Shown here: one piece after another, positions 33,894 through 45,507 of the stretch
Layout of the letters: each line of letters begins with the position of its first letter
Position numbering within the stretch: the stretch's first letter is position 1
Assembly (NCBI RefSeq): GCF_950295315.1
Contig: NC_080171.1
Coordinates: 31,364,361-31,428,360, forward strand
Reading direction: 5' to 3'
Source of the DNA: Erinaceus europaeus
Lineage: Eukaryota; Chordata; Mammalia; Eulipotyphla; Erinaceidae
DNA length: 64,000 nucleotides
Position numbers and translations under genes: made by a program
The notes under the pieces: model-generated
What the model was told of the DNA's origin: nothing
Database searches by the model: none
Seen by the model: the letters and a program-made list of their open reading frames with translations, nothing else

Positions 33894-34087
33894 GGGGGCC
33901 AGGTGGTATCGCACCTAATCGAGTGCATATATTACAGTGCACAAGGATCCAGGTTTGAGCCCCAGTCCCCACCTGCAGGGGGTAATCTTTTCAAGTGGTG
34001 AAGTAGTACTGCAAGTGTCTTCTTCACTCTCCCTCTCTATCTCCCCCTACTCTCTCAATTTCTGGCTGTCTCTAATCAACAAATAAA

Positions 34088-34139
<52 letters not shown>
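33894..34139 (+). repeat. T2 SINE with (TA)n tail
   Basis: gccaggtggtatcgcaccta head; tail expanded to about 24 TA units (34091-34138). Confidence 0.85.
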
Positions 34140-34141
<2 letters not shown>

Positions 34142-34271
34142 AAGAATGAATTTACTGAATGTAAAACTATACGCCAATAAAAGTAACATGAAGGTCAACA
34201 CCAAAAAGTAGAACAATAATTAGCTCCCAAACTTGCTGAAGAAAACAGAGAATCAAGAAAAAGGAACTGGC

Positions 34272-34535
34272 AGGAGTCAGGCAGTAGCGCAGCAGGTTAA
34301 GCACACATGACACAAAGCGTAAGGATGGGCCTAAGGATCCCGGTTGGAGCCCCCAGCTCCCCACCTGCAGGGGAGTCGCTTCACAAGCGGTGAAGCAGGT
34401 CTGCAGGTGTCTGTCTTTCTCTCCTCCTCTGTCTTCCCCTCCTCTCTCCATTTCTCTCTGTCCTATCCAACAATGACATCAACAATAACAATAATGACTA
34501 CAACAATAAAAGAAGAGCAACAAAAGAGAATAAAT
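34272..34535 (+). repeat. T1 SINE
   Basis: gagtcaggcagtagcgcagc head. Confidence 0.87.
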
Positions 34536-34909
34536 TTTTAAAAATAAAAGAAAAAGTAACTGGCAAATACTATAAATACGAGCAATAAAAATAAGTCGAA
34601 ATATGCCAGCAAGCATAGATTAACTCACCTGTTAAGACAATCTTGAAATGAATAAACCAAATCCAGCTATATGCTTGAGATAGACCTAAAACAAAGAGCA
34701 TCAAAATATAAATTAATTTTTATATATGAAACTAGTTTTCAAAAGGCTTTATCAAAGCTTGATTACATCAACCATTAATTTAATGACACAGATAGATTTC
34801 TGCTTAGATATGCAAAGTGCTCATCAACCAGGTAGTGACGCATAAGTCAGAGCTGAATGGTGTTGTGGTCTTTATCTCTGTATCTCTCTCATCAAAACAG
34901 AAGTTTGTA

Positions 34910-35040
34910 GGGCTGAGGACACAGCATAATGGTTATCATACCTGAAGCCTCAGCCCCACCATAAACCAGAGCTGAGTAATGCTCTGATTTCTCTGTCTGT
35001 CTCTCTTTCTAGAAGAAAATAACAATCTCTAAAATAAAAA
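34910..35040 (+). repeat. T3 SINE (decayed)
   Basis: acacagcataatggttatca head; tctct expansion in place of the tail. Confidence 0.7.
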
Positions 35041-35284
35041 ATTTTTTTAAACTGAAAATACATAAATAATAAAAGTTTGTATCTGCAGTATCATTTACAC
35101 TTAAAACAACTCTAAGGGTAGGAATTATCATCTATTTGAAACAAGTGAGGCATAAAGATTAAGACAGATCATAACTAGTAGCAGACACAGAACTAGAACA
35201 GTCTCCATTCCTGTGCCTTTGTCTAGGCATTTAGAGTCAAGTATAACCAGTCCTTCACTTACATATAAATATAAAAGTTACTCA

Positions 35285-35625
35285 TAGCAGCCTAGGAAGT
35301 AACATAGTAGCTAAAGCTTTGAACTCTCAAAAAAAAGAGGTCATAAGAGTTTGATCCCAGGGGCCAGGTGGTGGCACACCTGGTTGAGCACGCATGTTAC
35401 AGTGCACAAGGACCCAGGTTCGAGCCCCTAGCCCCCACCTGCAGGGGCAATGCTTTACAAGTGAAGCAGTGTTGCAAGTGTCTGTCTCTCCCTATCATCC
35501 CTTCCCTATCAATTTCTCGCTGCCTCTATCCAATAAATAAAATAAAGGTAATAAAAAAATTTAAAAAAAAAAAGTTTGATCCCAGGTATCCTGTACACCA
35601 GAGTGATGCTCTGGTTTGTTTTTAT
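35285..35625 (+). repeat. T4 SINE split by T2 SINE
   Basis: T2 (35360-35572) lies inside T4; agtttgatcccagg occurs on both sides. Confidence 0.8.
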
Positions 35626-35627
35626 AA

Positions 35628-35806
35628 AAGTTTTTTTTTTTTTTTTTTTTAAACCAGTGCACTGCTCAGCTCTGGCTTATGATGGTATGGGGCCTGGGAG
35701 CCTCAGGCATGGGGATTGAGCCTGGGAGCCGCAGGCATGGAGATTGAGCCTGGGAGCCTCAGGCATGAGAGTCTGTTTGCATAACCATTATGCTATCTGC
35801 AACACC
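35628..35806 (-). repeat. T3 SINE with internal 28-bp tandem repeat
   Basis: Antisense copy with T22 at its 3' end. Units gcctgggagcctcaggcatg... at 35692, 35720 and 35748 (the last partial) expand the B-box region. Confidence 0.85.
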
Positions 35807-35914
35807 CTTTTTTTCTTATCTACTCATAAATGGTCATTCTATAAGAGCACTATATTACTGTAATGAATAAATTGTTCTTAGATCTCATTTTAAAAATCAG
35901 CTCACCTAATACTT

Positions 35915-36060
35915 TTTTTTTTTTAAGATTTTATTTATTAGAAAGATAGGAAGAGAAAGAACCAGACATAACTCTGGTACATGTGCTGCCGGGGATCGAA
36001 CTTAGCACCTGATGCCTGAGAGCCCAATGCTTTATCGACTGTGCCACCTCCTGGACCACT
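35915..36060 (-). repeat. T4 SINE
   Basis: Antisense; ends tgtgccacctcctggaccac. Confidence 0.85.
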
Positions 36061-36589
36061 CTCCTAATACTTTGTAACTACTTTATTTACAAGTCAAATT
36101 AAAGAAAAATGTAATACCCCCTATTGCTTCTCTTCAATACCTTCACTGTTATGATTTAATACTATTTTACTTTTGCTATAATTTTACTAGAATATCCCAT
36201 GTGGAGTTTTAAAATTACAAATGCATATTTTAAGGTTTAATGTGCCTTTTTTTTTGTACTCAGCATCCAGCCCAGGCAGGTACTCTACCACTGAGCTACT
36301 GTCCCAGCCTCTGTTTTTTTAAGTGTGTATTTATTTCGAACAAGACAAGAAACAAAGCTCCATTCAAATGACATGGTGGGACAAATTCAGAGAACCACAG
36401 TTCAGTGAATCATAACTAAATTACTCTATTAATAATAAAGTGTGGCAATCATAATTCACACTAAGCAGTATCTTCTAGGACTTAAGTCTCTACTTCTGGA
36501 GATAACACACTAATTTTATAGCAGTATTATTTTAGCTGGCAAAGAAAAAATATTCCAATGACTAAATCCAAGAAAAAACAAGCAAATAT
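36061..36589. other. RMI1 intron, little recognised
   Basis: Unique apart from tactctaccactgagctact near 36280, which looks like a tRNA-type SINE end of a different family. Confidence 0.4.
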
Positions 36590-36960
36590 GAGGGCTGGTT
36601 GAACGCACATGTTACAACGAACAAGGACCCAGATTCGAGCCCCTGGTCAGGGGAAAAGCTTTGCAAATAGTGAAGCAGTGTTGCAGGTGTCTCTCTGTCT
36701 CTCCCTATCACCCCCCTTATAAATAAAGATAAATTTTTTTCTTAAAAAAAGCAAATATGTAAAAGACACTTATTGTAGATTCAGATAGGGACCAGGCAGT
36801 GGTACATATGCTATAGTCCACAAAGACCTGGGTTCAAGACCCCAGTTCCTATCTATATCAAAGAAGTTTCACAAGCGGCAAAGCAATGCTACAGGCATCT
36901 CACTCCCTCTCTTCCTCTGTGTCTCCCTTTTCTCTCTTGATTTCTGTCTCTCAATACTTT
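36590..36960 (+). repeat. Two T2 SINEs in tandem orientation
   Basis: Copies at 36590-36745 and 36786-36960, separated by about 40 bp of unique DNA. Confidence 0.75.
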
Positions 36961-36965
36961 TTTAA

Positions 36966-37197
36966 TTCTTTTTTTTTTATTTTATTTTTTTTTTCTTATT
37001 TCTTTTACTTGATAGAACAGAGAAAAACTGAGAGGGAGAGAGGGAGAAAGAGGGAGAGAGAGACAGAGAGACATCTGCCGACCTGCTTCACCACTTGTGA
37101 AGCTTTCCCTCTGCAGGTGGGGACCAGGGGCTAGAACCTGGGTCCCTGTGTATGGTAATACATGCACTTAACCAGGTGTGCCACCACCCAGCCCCCC
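36966..37197 (-). repeat. T2 SINE
   Basis: Antisense; ends gtgccaccacccagcccccc. Forms an inverted pair with the preceding sense copies. Confidence 0.83.
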
Positions 37198-37387
37198 CCA
37201 AAATTACCTTTGATGTTATACATGTACGCACAGTGTCGCACATAAATGAAGCTGCAGTAATGAAATGTACTTTTTTAATTCTAAAGAAAAAAAATTTTAA
37301 CTCAAATATAGTTGTTCCAAATAGTTTACCAAAATATAAAGAACTTTGGAAAGGAAATCTTTTTTTTTTTCCGTCTCTTTTTTTTAA

Positions 37388-37543
37388 AAAAAATATTTTA
37401 TTTATTAATGAGAAAGACAGGAGAGAGAGAGAGAAAAAAATTAAATATTATTCTGGTACATATGCTGCCAGGTATTATTGAACTCTGGTCCTCATACTGG
37501 AAAGTCCAATGTTTTATCCACTGTTGCCACCTCCTGGACCACA
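37388..37543 (-). repeat. T4 SINE
   Basis: Antisense; ends cacctcctggaccac. Confidence 0.82.
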
Positions 37544-37589
37544 AAAGGGAATCTCTGACTGCACATTTATTTAACAGGACTCTTCATTT

Positions 37590-37931
37590 GGGGTTCAGGT
37601 GGTGGCGCAGTGGGTTTGGCACATGTGGCGCAAGGCGCAAGGACCAGCATAAGGATCCCGGTTGGAGCCCCCAGCTCCCCACCTGCAGGGGAGTCGCTTC
37701 ACAGGCGGTGAAGCAGGTCTGCAGGTGTCTGTCTTTCTCTCCCACTCTGTCTTCCCCTCCTCTCTCCATTTCTCTCTGTCCTATCCAACAATGAACAGCA
37801 TCAACAGTGGCAATAATAATAAGCACAACGAGGCTACAACAAGGGCAACAAAAGGGGGAAAAAATGGAGCGGTGGATTCATGGTGCAGGCACCAAGCCCA
37901 GCAATAACTCAGGAGAAAAAAAAAAAAAAAA
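37590..37931 (+). repeat. T1 SINE, long variant
   Basis: gttcaggtggtggcgcagtg head; tail module gagcggtggattcatggtgc. Confidence 0.88.
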
Positions 37932-38102
37932 CTATTTAACAGTAAAGTAGGCAGACAGTATATTAATCTGAGACATGGATCTAGCTCCCCACAACTGAAT
38001 GTTCTAACAATTTTATATAAAATATCCCATATATAATTTTTTAAATTTCTTTACCCATATATAATTTTTAAACATTGCTGGACATTAGAAAATTTATTAT
38101 TT

Positions 38103-38215
38103 GCTTACCAGAGTGCTGCTCAGCTCTGACTTATGGTGGTGCTGGGAATTGAACCTGGGACTTCACAGCTTCAAGCATGAACATCTTTGCATAACCATTA
38201 TGCTATCTTCAAAGC
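38103..38215 (-). repeat. T3 SINE
   Basis: Antisense, ttaccagagtgctgctcagc. Confidence 0.8.
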
Positions 38216-38264
38216 ACTAAGTTTATTGAAAATTTTAATTCAACAGAAAAAAATTCTATGATGT

Positions 38265-39236
38265 GGGGTTTATGTTATAAAGTTTAGACTAAGGAACAAC
38301 AAAATAGACCCCTTTGTGGGCCCTCATAGGACCTTGCCCTCAACTTGGATCAGCAATGGTAGAGAATGTTCCATCCTCTGAGGGGAGGATGGACAACATA
38401 CTCTATGCTATACCTAAGGAAGATGGGTCAATATTGGAGCAGCTTGGAATGTTCCTACTCATGACCTAAGAATGTGAGCTCAGATCTAGAGGGATGCAGA
38501 AGTCACACAGGCTCCTAAGCTAATTATGGGCCCCAGATCACATCAAATCAATAGAGTTTACAGTCAACAATATTTATACCCCTTTTTCATATTAGGGAGC
38601 TACTCTCTTCCCTGATTCAGCTTTCTGGTCCTTTTTCCAGCCATGACATCATCTCCCCAGACAGTAACTTGGATCCACTGGCATATCATATTTCAGGCTC
38701 AGGAGCAAAGAGAAAAAAAAAAACTAGTAAAGCCACAGACCCTTTGGAATTTAACTAAAATATGCCTACTAGCTATCTACAAAATGGAGGACCACCAACT
38801 CTTCATCTGCACTATTCCAGCCCTTAAGTCCATGATTGGTCAACAATTTGTTTGGCTTTGTATGTTAACTCTCTTGTCAACCACCAGGTTCATGATGCTG
38901 ACCAGACTTCCCTGGACAACCCCACCAATGTGTCCTGGAGCTCTGCTTCCCCAGAGCCCTTCCCCACTAGGGAAAGAGAGAGACAGGCTGGGAGTATGGA
39001 CCGTATGGACCGACCTGTCAATGCCCATGGTTCAGTGGGGAAGCAATTACAGAAGCCAGACCTCCAACCTTCTGCATCTCACAATGACCTTGGGTCCATA
39101 CTCCCAGAGGGTTAAAGAATAGGAAAGCTATCAGGGGAGGGGATGGGATATGGAGTTCTGGTGGTGGGAATTGTGTGAAGTTGTACCCCTCTTGTCCTAT
39201 GGTTTTGTCAATGTTTCCTTTTTATAAATTTAAAAA
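38265..39236 (+). repeat. Family R repeat, copy B
   Basis: The longest clean copy (about 970 bp) with gaccgacctgtcaatgccca and a 3' end ctggtggtgggaattgtgtg ... gttttgtcaatgtttcc. Short frames cross it, but none is shared between copies. Confidence 0.72.
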
Positions 39237-39259
39237 AAAAATTTTTAATAAAAAATAAA

Positions 39260-39320
39260 AACATACTGTTGAATGTAAAACATTAATTCCCCAATAAAGA
39301 AATAAATTTTAAAAATAAAT
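39260..39320 (+). repeat. L1 3' tip
   Basis: actgttgaatgtaaaacatt then ccccaataaagaaataaat; abuts family R copy B. Confidence 0.7.
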
Positions 39321-39629
39321 AAATAAAAAAATAAAAACAATCAAGTTTAGACTGGGAGTCAATAACCAAATCCCTGACTAATTTAGTAAGTTCCCTTACT
39401 TGTAACTAGCTAGTCCTTGAGAAAATTCCTAAGGATTTCATTCCAATCTTTTCTTGAGAAATAGAGTAACCATAGTCAAGCAGGTAAAGGAAACTTGGAG
39501 AGATATCAGGCCAAGAGCAACTTTCCATCTGCACACAAAGAACAGTCAAGACCATCACTGTTCAAGAAAGAAAAAGGAGGGGGGGCAAAAGCATTTTTTC
39601 CTTCTTTTCTTTTTCTTTCTCTTTTGTTT

Positions 39630-39752
39630 TGTTATGTTTTGTTTAATCAGAGCATTACTCAGTTCTGACCTATATGGTGCTGAACCTGGAACCTCAGGGA
39701 CCCAGGCATGAAAGTCTTTTGCTTAACCATTATGCTGTCTCCCCAATCCATA
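39630..39752 (-). repeat. T3 SINE
   Basis: Antisense; aatcagagcattactcagtt. Confidence 0.77.
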
Positions 39753-39768
39753 CTTTAGTGCTGTTGTT

Positions 39769-39893
39769 TTAAGGATTTATTTATTTTTTAGTGAGAGAAC
39801 CAGAAAGCATGACTCTGGCATATGTGATGTTAGAGATGGAACGCATGGTTGCAAATCCAATGCTTTATTTGCTGTGCCACCTCCCAGGACACA
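39769..39893 (-). repeat. T4 SINE
   Basis: Antisense, diverged. Confidence 0.75.
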
Positions 39894-39977
39894 ATATGGT
39901 GTTTTGTTTGTCTGTGTTTGAGTAGCATGCTAAACAATGTTCTTATTGCTTGATTTTATTTATTTTATTTTTCTAAA

Positions 39978-40140
39978 ACAAGGTGGCACAGGAAATAACT
40001 CGGCAAGTAAAGACTTGCATACATTGGAGGCTCAAGATCATTCCTTCCAAGCATTGCATGTATCAGAATGGTGCTCTGGTCTCAGTCTCTCTTGCATTAT
40101 CTCCCTCTCCCTCTCTTTTTCTCTCACATTAAGTATGTCT
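39978..40140 (+). repeat. T4-like SINE
   Basis: aacaaggtggcacaggaaat head; tcagaatggtgctctggtct core. Confidence 0.6.
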
Positions 40141-40157
40141 AAAAAATATTATGAGAA

Positions 40158-40405
40158 CAGGGGTCGGGCAGTAGCACAGCGGGTTATGTGAAGGTGGCAC
40201 AAAGCGCAAGGACCTGCGTAAGGATCCCGGTTCCAGCCCCAGCTCCCCACCTGCAGGGGAGTCGCTTCACAAGCTGCAAAGCAGGTCTTTCTCTCCCCCT
40301 CTGTCTTCCCCTCCTCTTTCCATTTCTCTGTCCTATCCAACAATAATGACATCAATAAAAAAACAAGGGCAACAAAAGGGAGTAATAAATATTTTTTTTA
40401 AAAAA
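40158..40405 (+). repeat. T1 SINE
   Basis: gggtcgggcagtagcacagc head. Confidence 0.87.
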
Positions 40406-40412
40406 GTATTCT

Positions 40413-40545
40413 TAGGGGTAGGGGAGATAGCATAATGGTTATGTAAAGTGTCTTTCCTGCCTGAGGCTCCAAGGTCTCAAGTTCAACCCCTCACACTACC
40501 ATAAGCCAGAGCTAAGCAGTGCTCTGGTAAAAATTAAAAAATAAA
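40413..40545 (+). repeat. T3 SINE
   Basis: ggggagatagcataatggtt to gcagtgctctggtaaaaatt. Confidence 0.87.
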
Positions 40546-40562
40546 AAGTAATAAAAAAATAT

Positions 40563-40755
40563 TCTAATTTTTATTTATTGGATAAGGACAGCCAGAAATC
40601 AAGAGGGAAGGGGGTGATAGAGAGGGAGAGAGAGAGAGAGACACCTGCAGCACTGCTTCAACACTCACAAAGCGTTCCCCCTGCAGGTGGGGAACCCTCG
40701 TCCTTGCGCATTATAATACATGTGCTCAACCAGGTGCACCACCACCCAGCCCCTA
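40563..40755 (-). repeat. T2 SINE
   Basis: Antisense; carries the cagccagaaatcaagaggga block. Confidence 0.85.
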
Positions 40756-40957
40756 ATAAAAAGTATTCTTAAGGACTAGTTAATGATATAAAAATATGTT
40801 TACTTTTCATTAGGAAAATGGTAGAATATCTATCTCTCAGCTCTTACTAACTTTATAAACATTAATGTTTTTTTTCCCTTGCCAACAGGGCAGTCAAAGG
40901 TCCCCCACCTACACAATTCCACGATTTCTAATGGACTCTCTTTGTTTGCTTGTTTGA

Positions 40958-41118
40958 ATATTTTATCTATTTTTTTTTACTGGAGACAGGGAGACAACTG
41001 CAGACCTGCTTCATCAATCACAAAGTTTTCCTCCTGCAATTGGGGACTAGGGACTTGAACCCAGGTTTTATACATTGTAATGTGTGCTCAACCAAGTGCG
41101 TCACTGGGCACCCTCCCC
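40958..41118 (-). repeat. T2 SINE (shortened)
   Basis: Antisense; lacks the agccagaaatc block. Confidence 0.7.
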
Positions 41119-41351
41119 TTTTTTCTTTTTAATATGAGAGATAGAGAGAAAAGGAAGGAAGAAGACAGACACCACAGCACTGTTCTGCTACTCACAAGGC
41201 CCTTGCAGATACTCCCTGTCCTTCTGTCTGTCATTGAAAATGTCATTGGAGTTCCAGAGCATTGGAGTTCCAATAATTAGAGAGAAAAAAAAAAAAATTG
41301 ACATTTTATGCATGCCAAATTTGACTGATCACAATATTCTATCTACATTCT

Positions 41352-41558
41352 AATTTTTTATCTTTATTTATTTATTGGATAGACAGCCAGAAATCTAGAG
41401 GGGAGGAGGGAGATAAAGGGAGAGATAGAGAGAGACACCTGCAACCCTGCTTCACCACTCAAGAAACTTTCCTCCTACAGGTGGGGACTGGGGGCTTGAA
41501 CTGGTCCTTGAGCACTGCAACATGTACGCTCAATCAGGTGTGCTACTGCCCAGCCCCA
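41352..41558 (-). repeat. T2 SINE
   Basis: Antisense; ends tgtgctactgcccagcccc. Confidence 0.86.
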
Positions 41559-41736
41559 ATATTCTTCATTCTAGATCTTGACTATATTAAATGAGGATAA
41601 GAGACTAGAGTAAGAAAATTCTATCATTCACCACTAAGACTTAGACACATTTTATTTGTTAACTTTCAGTCACATTTGCATGTTCGTTCTTTTAAAAAAT
41701 AGAAAAGGAAAAATAATTTAAAAAAAAGAAAAAAGG

Positions 41737-41955
41737 GGACCGGTTGGTGGCGCACCTGGTTGAGCGCACATGTTACAATGCGCAAGGACCCAGGTTTGAG
41801 TCCCCAGTCCCCACCTGCAGGGGGAAAGCTTCTCAAGTCGTGAAGCAGGGCTTCAGGTGTCTCTTTGTTTCTCTTCCTCTCTACCCCTCCCTCTTCCCTC
41901 TTGATTTCTGGCTGTCTCTATCCAATAAATAAATAAGGATAATTTAAAAAAATAG
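41737..41955 (+). repeat. T2 SINE (near consensus)
   Basis: ggttggtggcgcacctggttg head, ccaataaataaataagga tail; among the least diverged T2 copies here. Confidence 0.9.
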
Positions 41956-42044
41956 AAAAGGAGGCCTGCCCTGCAGAGTATTGATTCAAGCACAACTTCA
42001 GTGCTTCAGTGTTCCTTCCTCTATCTCTCCCTTTCTATTTTAAG

Positions 42045-43060
42045 AAGCCAACTGGGACCCTAGTCAAGGAATCCTAGGATTCCCACACAAATATGATGGG
42101 CCTATATTTCTAATGGATCCCTCTCCACCATGACTGGTCACTTTCATCAGGACATCAGCATGAGTCCTCTCGCAGGCCTTCCCAGGACATTGCCCTCATT
42201 ATAAAGTAGCAACTGTAGGGACTGTCCCACTATCCAAAGAGAGGCTGGGTCATCCTAACCTGCCATCAAAGAAGACTAGTCCTGAAATGAGTTGCAGCCT
42301 GGAATGTTCCCAGCTGTGGCCATGAACTATGAACTCAAACCAACAGGAACTCAGAGTTTACATAGGTTCTTGTGGTAAATATAAAATATATGGGCCCTAG
42401 GTCAGATAGGGTAAACAGTTAAATTTTATTCATAACTTTTTTCAAGACTGGGAGCTACCCTCTGCCCTAATCCAATTTTCTAGCCCTTTTCTCTACTCTG
42501 ACACCATCTTCTCAGACAATGTTTTTGTCCAACTACATGTTAGCTATCAAACTCAAGCAAAAACTACAATAGTCATGGGCCCCTAGCAACATGTCTAAAA
42601 TGGACTTCCTAGTGTCTTTTCACCCTACAATCCCTATTCTCATCTGCTCTGTTCCAAGTGTTTGGTTCCTGTTCATTAATCATTTTATCCCACTTTATTT
42701 ATCTTGTTGCATTTTAGCCACCGAGTTGCAGACACTACCATGACACCAACCTGACTTCCCTGGACAAAAGACCTCACCAGTGTGTCCAGAAGTCTCACCT
42801 CTCCAGAGCTCTACTCCACTAGGAAAACACAGAAACAGGCTGGAGTTATGGATTGACCTGCCAATGCCCATGGCCAATGGAGAAGCAGATACAGAAACCA
42901 GACTTCCTACCTGTACCCCGAAAATAATTTTGGTCCATATTCCCAGAAGGATAAAGAATAGGGAAGCTCCCAATAGAGGATGGGACATGGAACTCTGGTG
43001 GTGGGAACTGTATGGAATTATACCTGTTATTTTACAATCTAACTAATCATTATTAAATCA
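42045..43060 (+). repeat. Family R repeat, copy C
   Basis: More diverged copy: attgacctgccaatgcccat and ctctggtggtgggaactgta. Confidence 0.65.
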
Positions 43061-43186
43061 CTAATACAAAATCAAAAGGAAAAAATATAAAATGACTACT
43101 AGGAACACAGTGATATAGGAACTGAGCCCCAGCAATAACCTCAGTGGGGCAAAAGCAAACCTAGAAAGAAGCCAAAATAAAAGGTG

Positions 43187-43318
43187 AGAAGGGAAGGGAA
43201 ATAGCATAATAGTTATGCAAACAGATTTTCATGCCTGAGGCTCTGAAATCCTAGGTTCAATCCCCCAACACTTCCATAAGCCAGAGCTGAGCAGTGCTGA
43301 CTTAAAAAAAAAAAAAGT
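43187..43318 (+). repeat. T3 SINE
   Basis: gggaaatagcataatagtta head, A13 tail. Confidence 0.85.
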
Positions 43319-43467
43319 AAATATATAAAAAAATGTAGAAATAAAATAGGCGAGACAAGCAGGAAAGGGGGGTGGGGGAATCAAAGAATGGCAACCATAA
43401 GAAAACAAACTAGGAAGTTCCTAGGCGTTGCTGTAAACTTTATCACTGTTGTCATCAACGTTATTGT

Positions 43468-43640
43468 TGGGGGCTTGTTGCCTGCACTATGACACCACCA
43501 CTCCTAATGCCATTTGTTCCTTTTATTTGACAGAACAGAGAAATCAGGACACTGGTTATAAAGCTTCCCCTCTGCAGGTGGAGGCCAGGGACTTGAATCC
43601 AGATCCTTGCACACTGAGTGTACCACTGCCAGGTCCCCTT
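43468..43640 (-). repeat. SINE (T1/T2 related, shortened)
   Basis: Antisense, cctgcactatgacaccacca start and tgcacactgagtgtaccact end, with a central deletion. Confidence 0.6.
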
Positions 43641-43664
43641 ATATTATTTTTATTAATGATTTAA

Positions 43665-43800
43665 TAATATTCTACAAGATTTCTCATCAGAAACTCTAAA
43701 GGCAAGAGAGTGTAAAATGACATCTTTAAAGTACCTAAAGAATTTCCAGCCACCTATACTCTACCCTGCAAAATTATCCTTCAAATATGAAAGTCATTAA
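43665..43800 (+). mobile_element. L1 ORF1 C-terminal relic
   Basis: cagaaactctaaaggcaaga, then actctaccctgcaaaattat match the L1 ORF1 C-terminal region (compare intact coding at 60.4-60.5 kb); several frameshifts. Confidence 0.6.
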
Positions 43801-44302
43801 CTTTGCATCCTGGCTCATCACCCCTTAATGTCTGTCAAGGCAAAATCTGCTGACTGCAACTGTAATACTACCTTGAAAGATACATACATATATTATGCAT
43901 TAGAAACATCCCAGGTCTTAAATGAGTCAAATGTTACAAATCCAGACTGGCATATTAAAGCTATAACCCAGGTATCACCAGTACCTACTTAATCTTTGAT
44001 ATTCATCTAATTAAAATGTGATCTGTGGACCACAGAACCAAACTAGAGAACTTAGCTCCCCAACAAGACTATAAAATACTTTGATGACACACCAGATACT
44101 ATACCTCAACAGTATTTATTAAATCTCCCGCCTCCCCATCTTGCATCCTCCAGGGGCAGTTCAAGAAACCATGAGTTTTCCCCTAACAAATACAACACCA
44201 TGGATGGACCCAATCACAGTTCATTTTACAAGTTGCTCAGAAGTAAAAATCAAGGTAGAGGAAAGGGCTTGGCCCCTTCATAGCCCCTAGAGGTGTGTTT
44301 TT
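43801..44302. other. RMI1 intron, no element recognised
   Basis: Unique or too diverged to assign. Confidence 0.45.
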
Positions 44303-44433
44303 AGTGCTGGAGTCAACGACTGCCACCTCTCCAGATTCAAAGGAGGTCTCGAAACTTTACCTCAGGCTCAACCTGACGCTGTTGACTGACTACGGAAGAA
44401 GGGCAAATGCTAGAAGAAGAAGTGCTGGAGTCA
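44303..44433 (+). mobile_element. Non-LTR retrotransposon 3' fragment (copy 2) with TSD
   Basis: About 105 bp, gtcaacgactgccacctctc to ctagaagaaga, matching the last part of the 5.35 kb element. The 13-bp agtgctggagtca occurs at 44303-44315 and 44421-44433, showing a heavily 5'-truncated insertion by target-primed reverse transcription with an (aga)n tail. Confidence 0.82.
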
Positions 44434-44602
44434 TCTTGGCATATAGATCATGAATTGTCTCCACACTTTCTGGGTGGTGGGAGAAGGCTGGAGGGATAAA
44501 CAGCCAGGGTGTGGCTAGTGGGGACAGAGGCCTGGCGATTTTCCGCATTAGTCACCTATCTGGACTGACTATATACCTTCACAAGATGAGCTCGTGCCTA
44601 CA

Positions 44603-44718
44603 AAGTGGCACAGCCCAAACAGTGGGCAGTGTTGGACTCTCACGCATGAGGTCCCAAGTTTGATGCTGGGCAGCACATATGCCAGAGTGATGCTCGGGTT
44701 CTCTCTCCCTCTCATTAA
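44603..44718 (+). repeat. T4 SINE
   Basis: gtggcacagcccaaacagtg head. Confidence 0.75.
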
Positions 44719-44902
44719 CCATTTTATTTATGTATTGGGTAGAGACAGAGAAATTGAGAAGGGAAGGAGAGATAGAGACACCTGCAGCCCTGCTTCACCA
44801 CTCACAAAGCTGTCTTTCTGCAAGTAGGGGCCAGGGATCTGAACCCAGGACCCTGCGCATTGTAACCTGTGCACTCAACCAGGTGTGCCACCACCAGGCC
44901 CC
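44717..44902 (-). repeat. T2 SINE
   Basis: Antisense; ends gtgtgccaccaccaggcccc. Confidence 0.85.
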
Positions 44903-44915
44903 ATTAACATTTTTT

Positions 44916-45232
44916 AAAATATTTATTCCCTTTTGTTGCCCTTGTTTTATTGTTGTAGTTATTATTGTTGTTGATGTCGTCGTTGTTGAGTAGGACAGAG
45001 AGAAATGGAGAGGAGGGGAAGACAGAGAGAGGGAGAGAAAGACACCTGCAGACCTGCTTCACTGCTTGTGAAGCAACTCACCTGCAGGTGGGGAGGTGGG
45101 GAGCGGGGGGGGGGGGGGGGGGGGGGCTCGTACCGGGACCCTTAACCTCGGCCCTTGCACTTTGCGTTTTTTAAATTTTTTATTAGAGACAGCCAGAAAT
45201 CGAGAGGGAAGGGGGTGATAGAAAGGGGAGAG

Positions 45233-45270
<38 letters not shown>

Positions 45271-45379
45271 ACAACCCTGCTTCAGCACTCGTAAAGCCTT
45301 CACCCTGGAGGGGCCTCGAACCTGGGTCCTTGCATATTATAACATCTGTGCTCAACCAGATGTACCACCACCCAGCCCC
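44916..45379 (-). repeat. Composite T2 + truncated T1 SINE
   Basis: Antisense T1 (44916-45166, with a 22-G run at 45105-45126) stops inside its head at ctttgcg and is joined to a complete antisense T2 (45167-45379). The string ttaacatttttt flanks the pair as a whole. Confidence 0.7.
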
Positions 45380-45386
45380 TTAACAT

Positions 45387-45485
45387 TTTTTTTAACCAGA
45401 GCACTGCTCAGCTCTGATTTGTGGTGCTGGGGGTTGAACCTAGGACCTTTGCTGCCTCGGGCATAAAAGCCTTTTTGTATAACCC
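45387..45485 (-). repeat. T3 SINE (shortened)
   Basis: Antisense, accagagcactgctcagctc. Confidence 0.8.
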
Positions 45486-45507
45486 CCCCATAAATAAATT
45501 TCAAAGG

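Noticed and set aside
38643..39122. 159-codon frame in family R copy B
   Set aside because: Not preserved in copies A or C, no known domain; repeat-derived.
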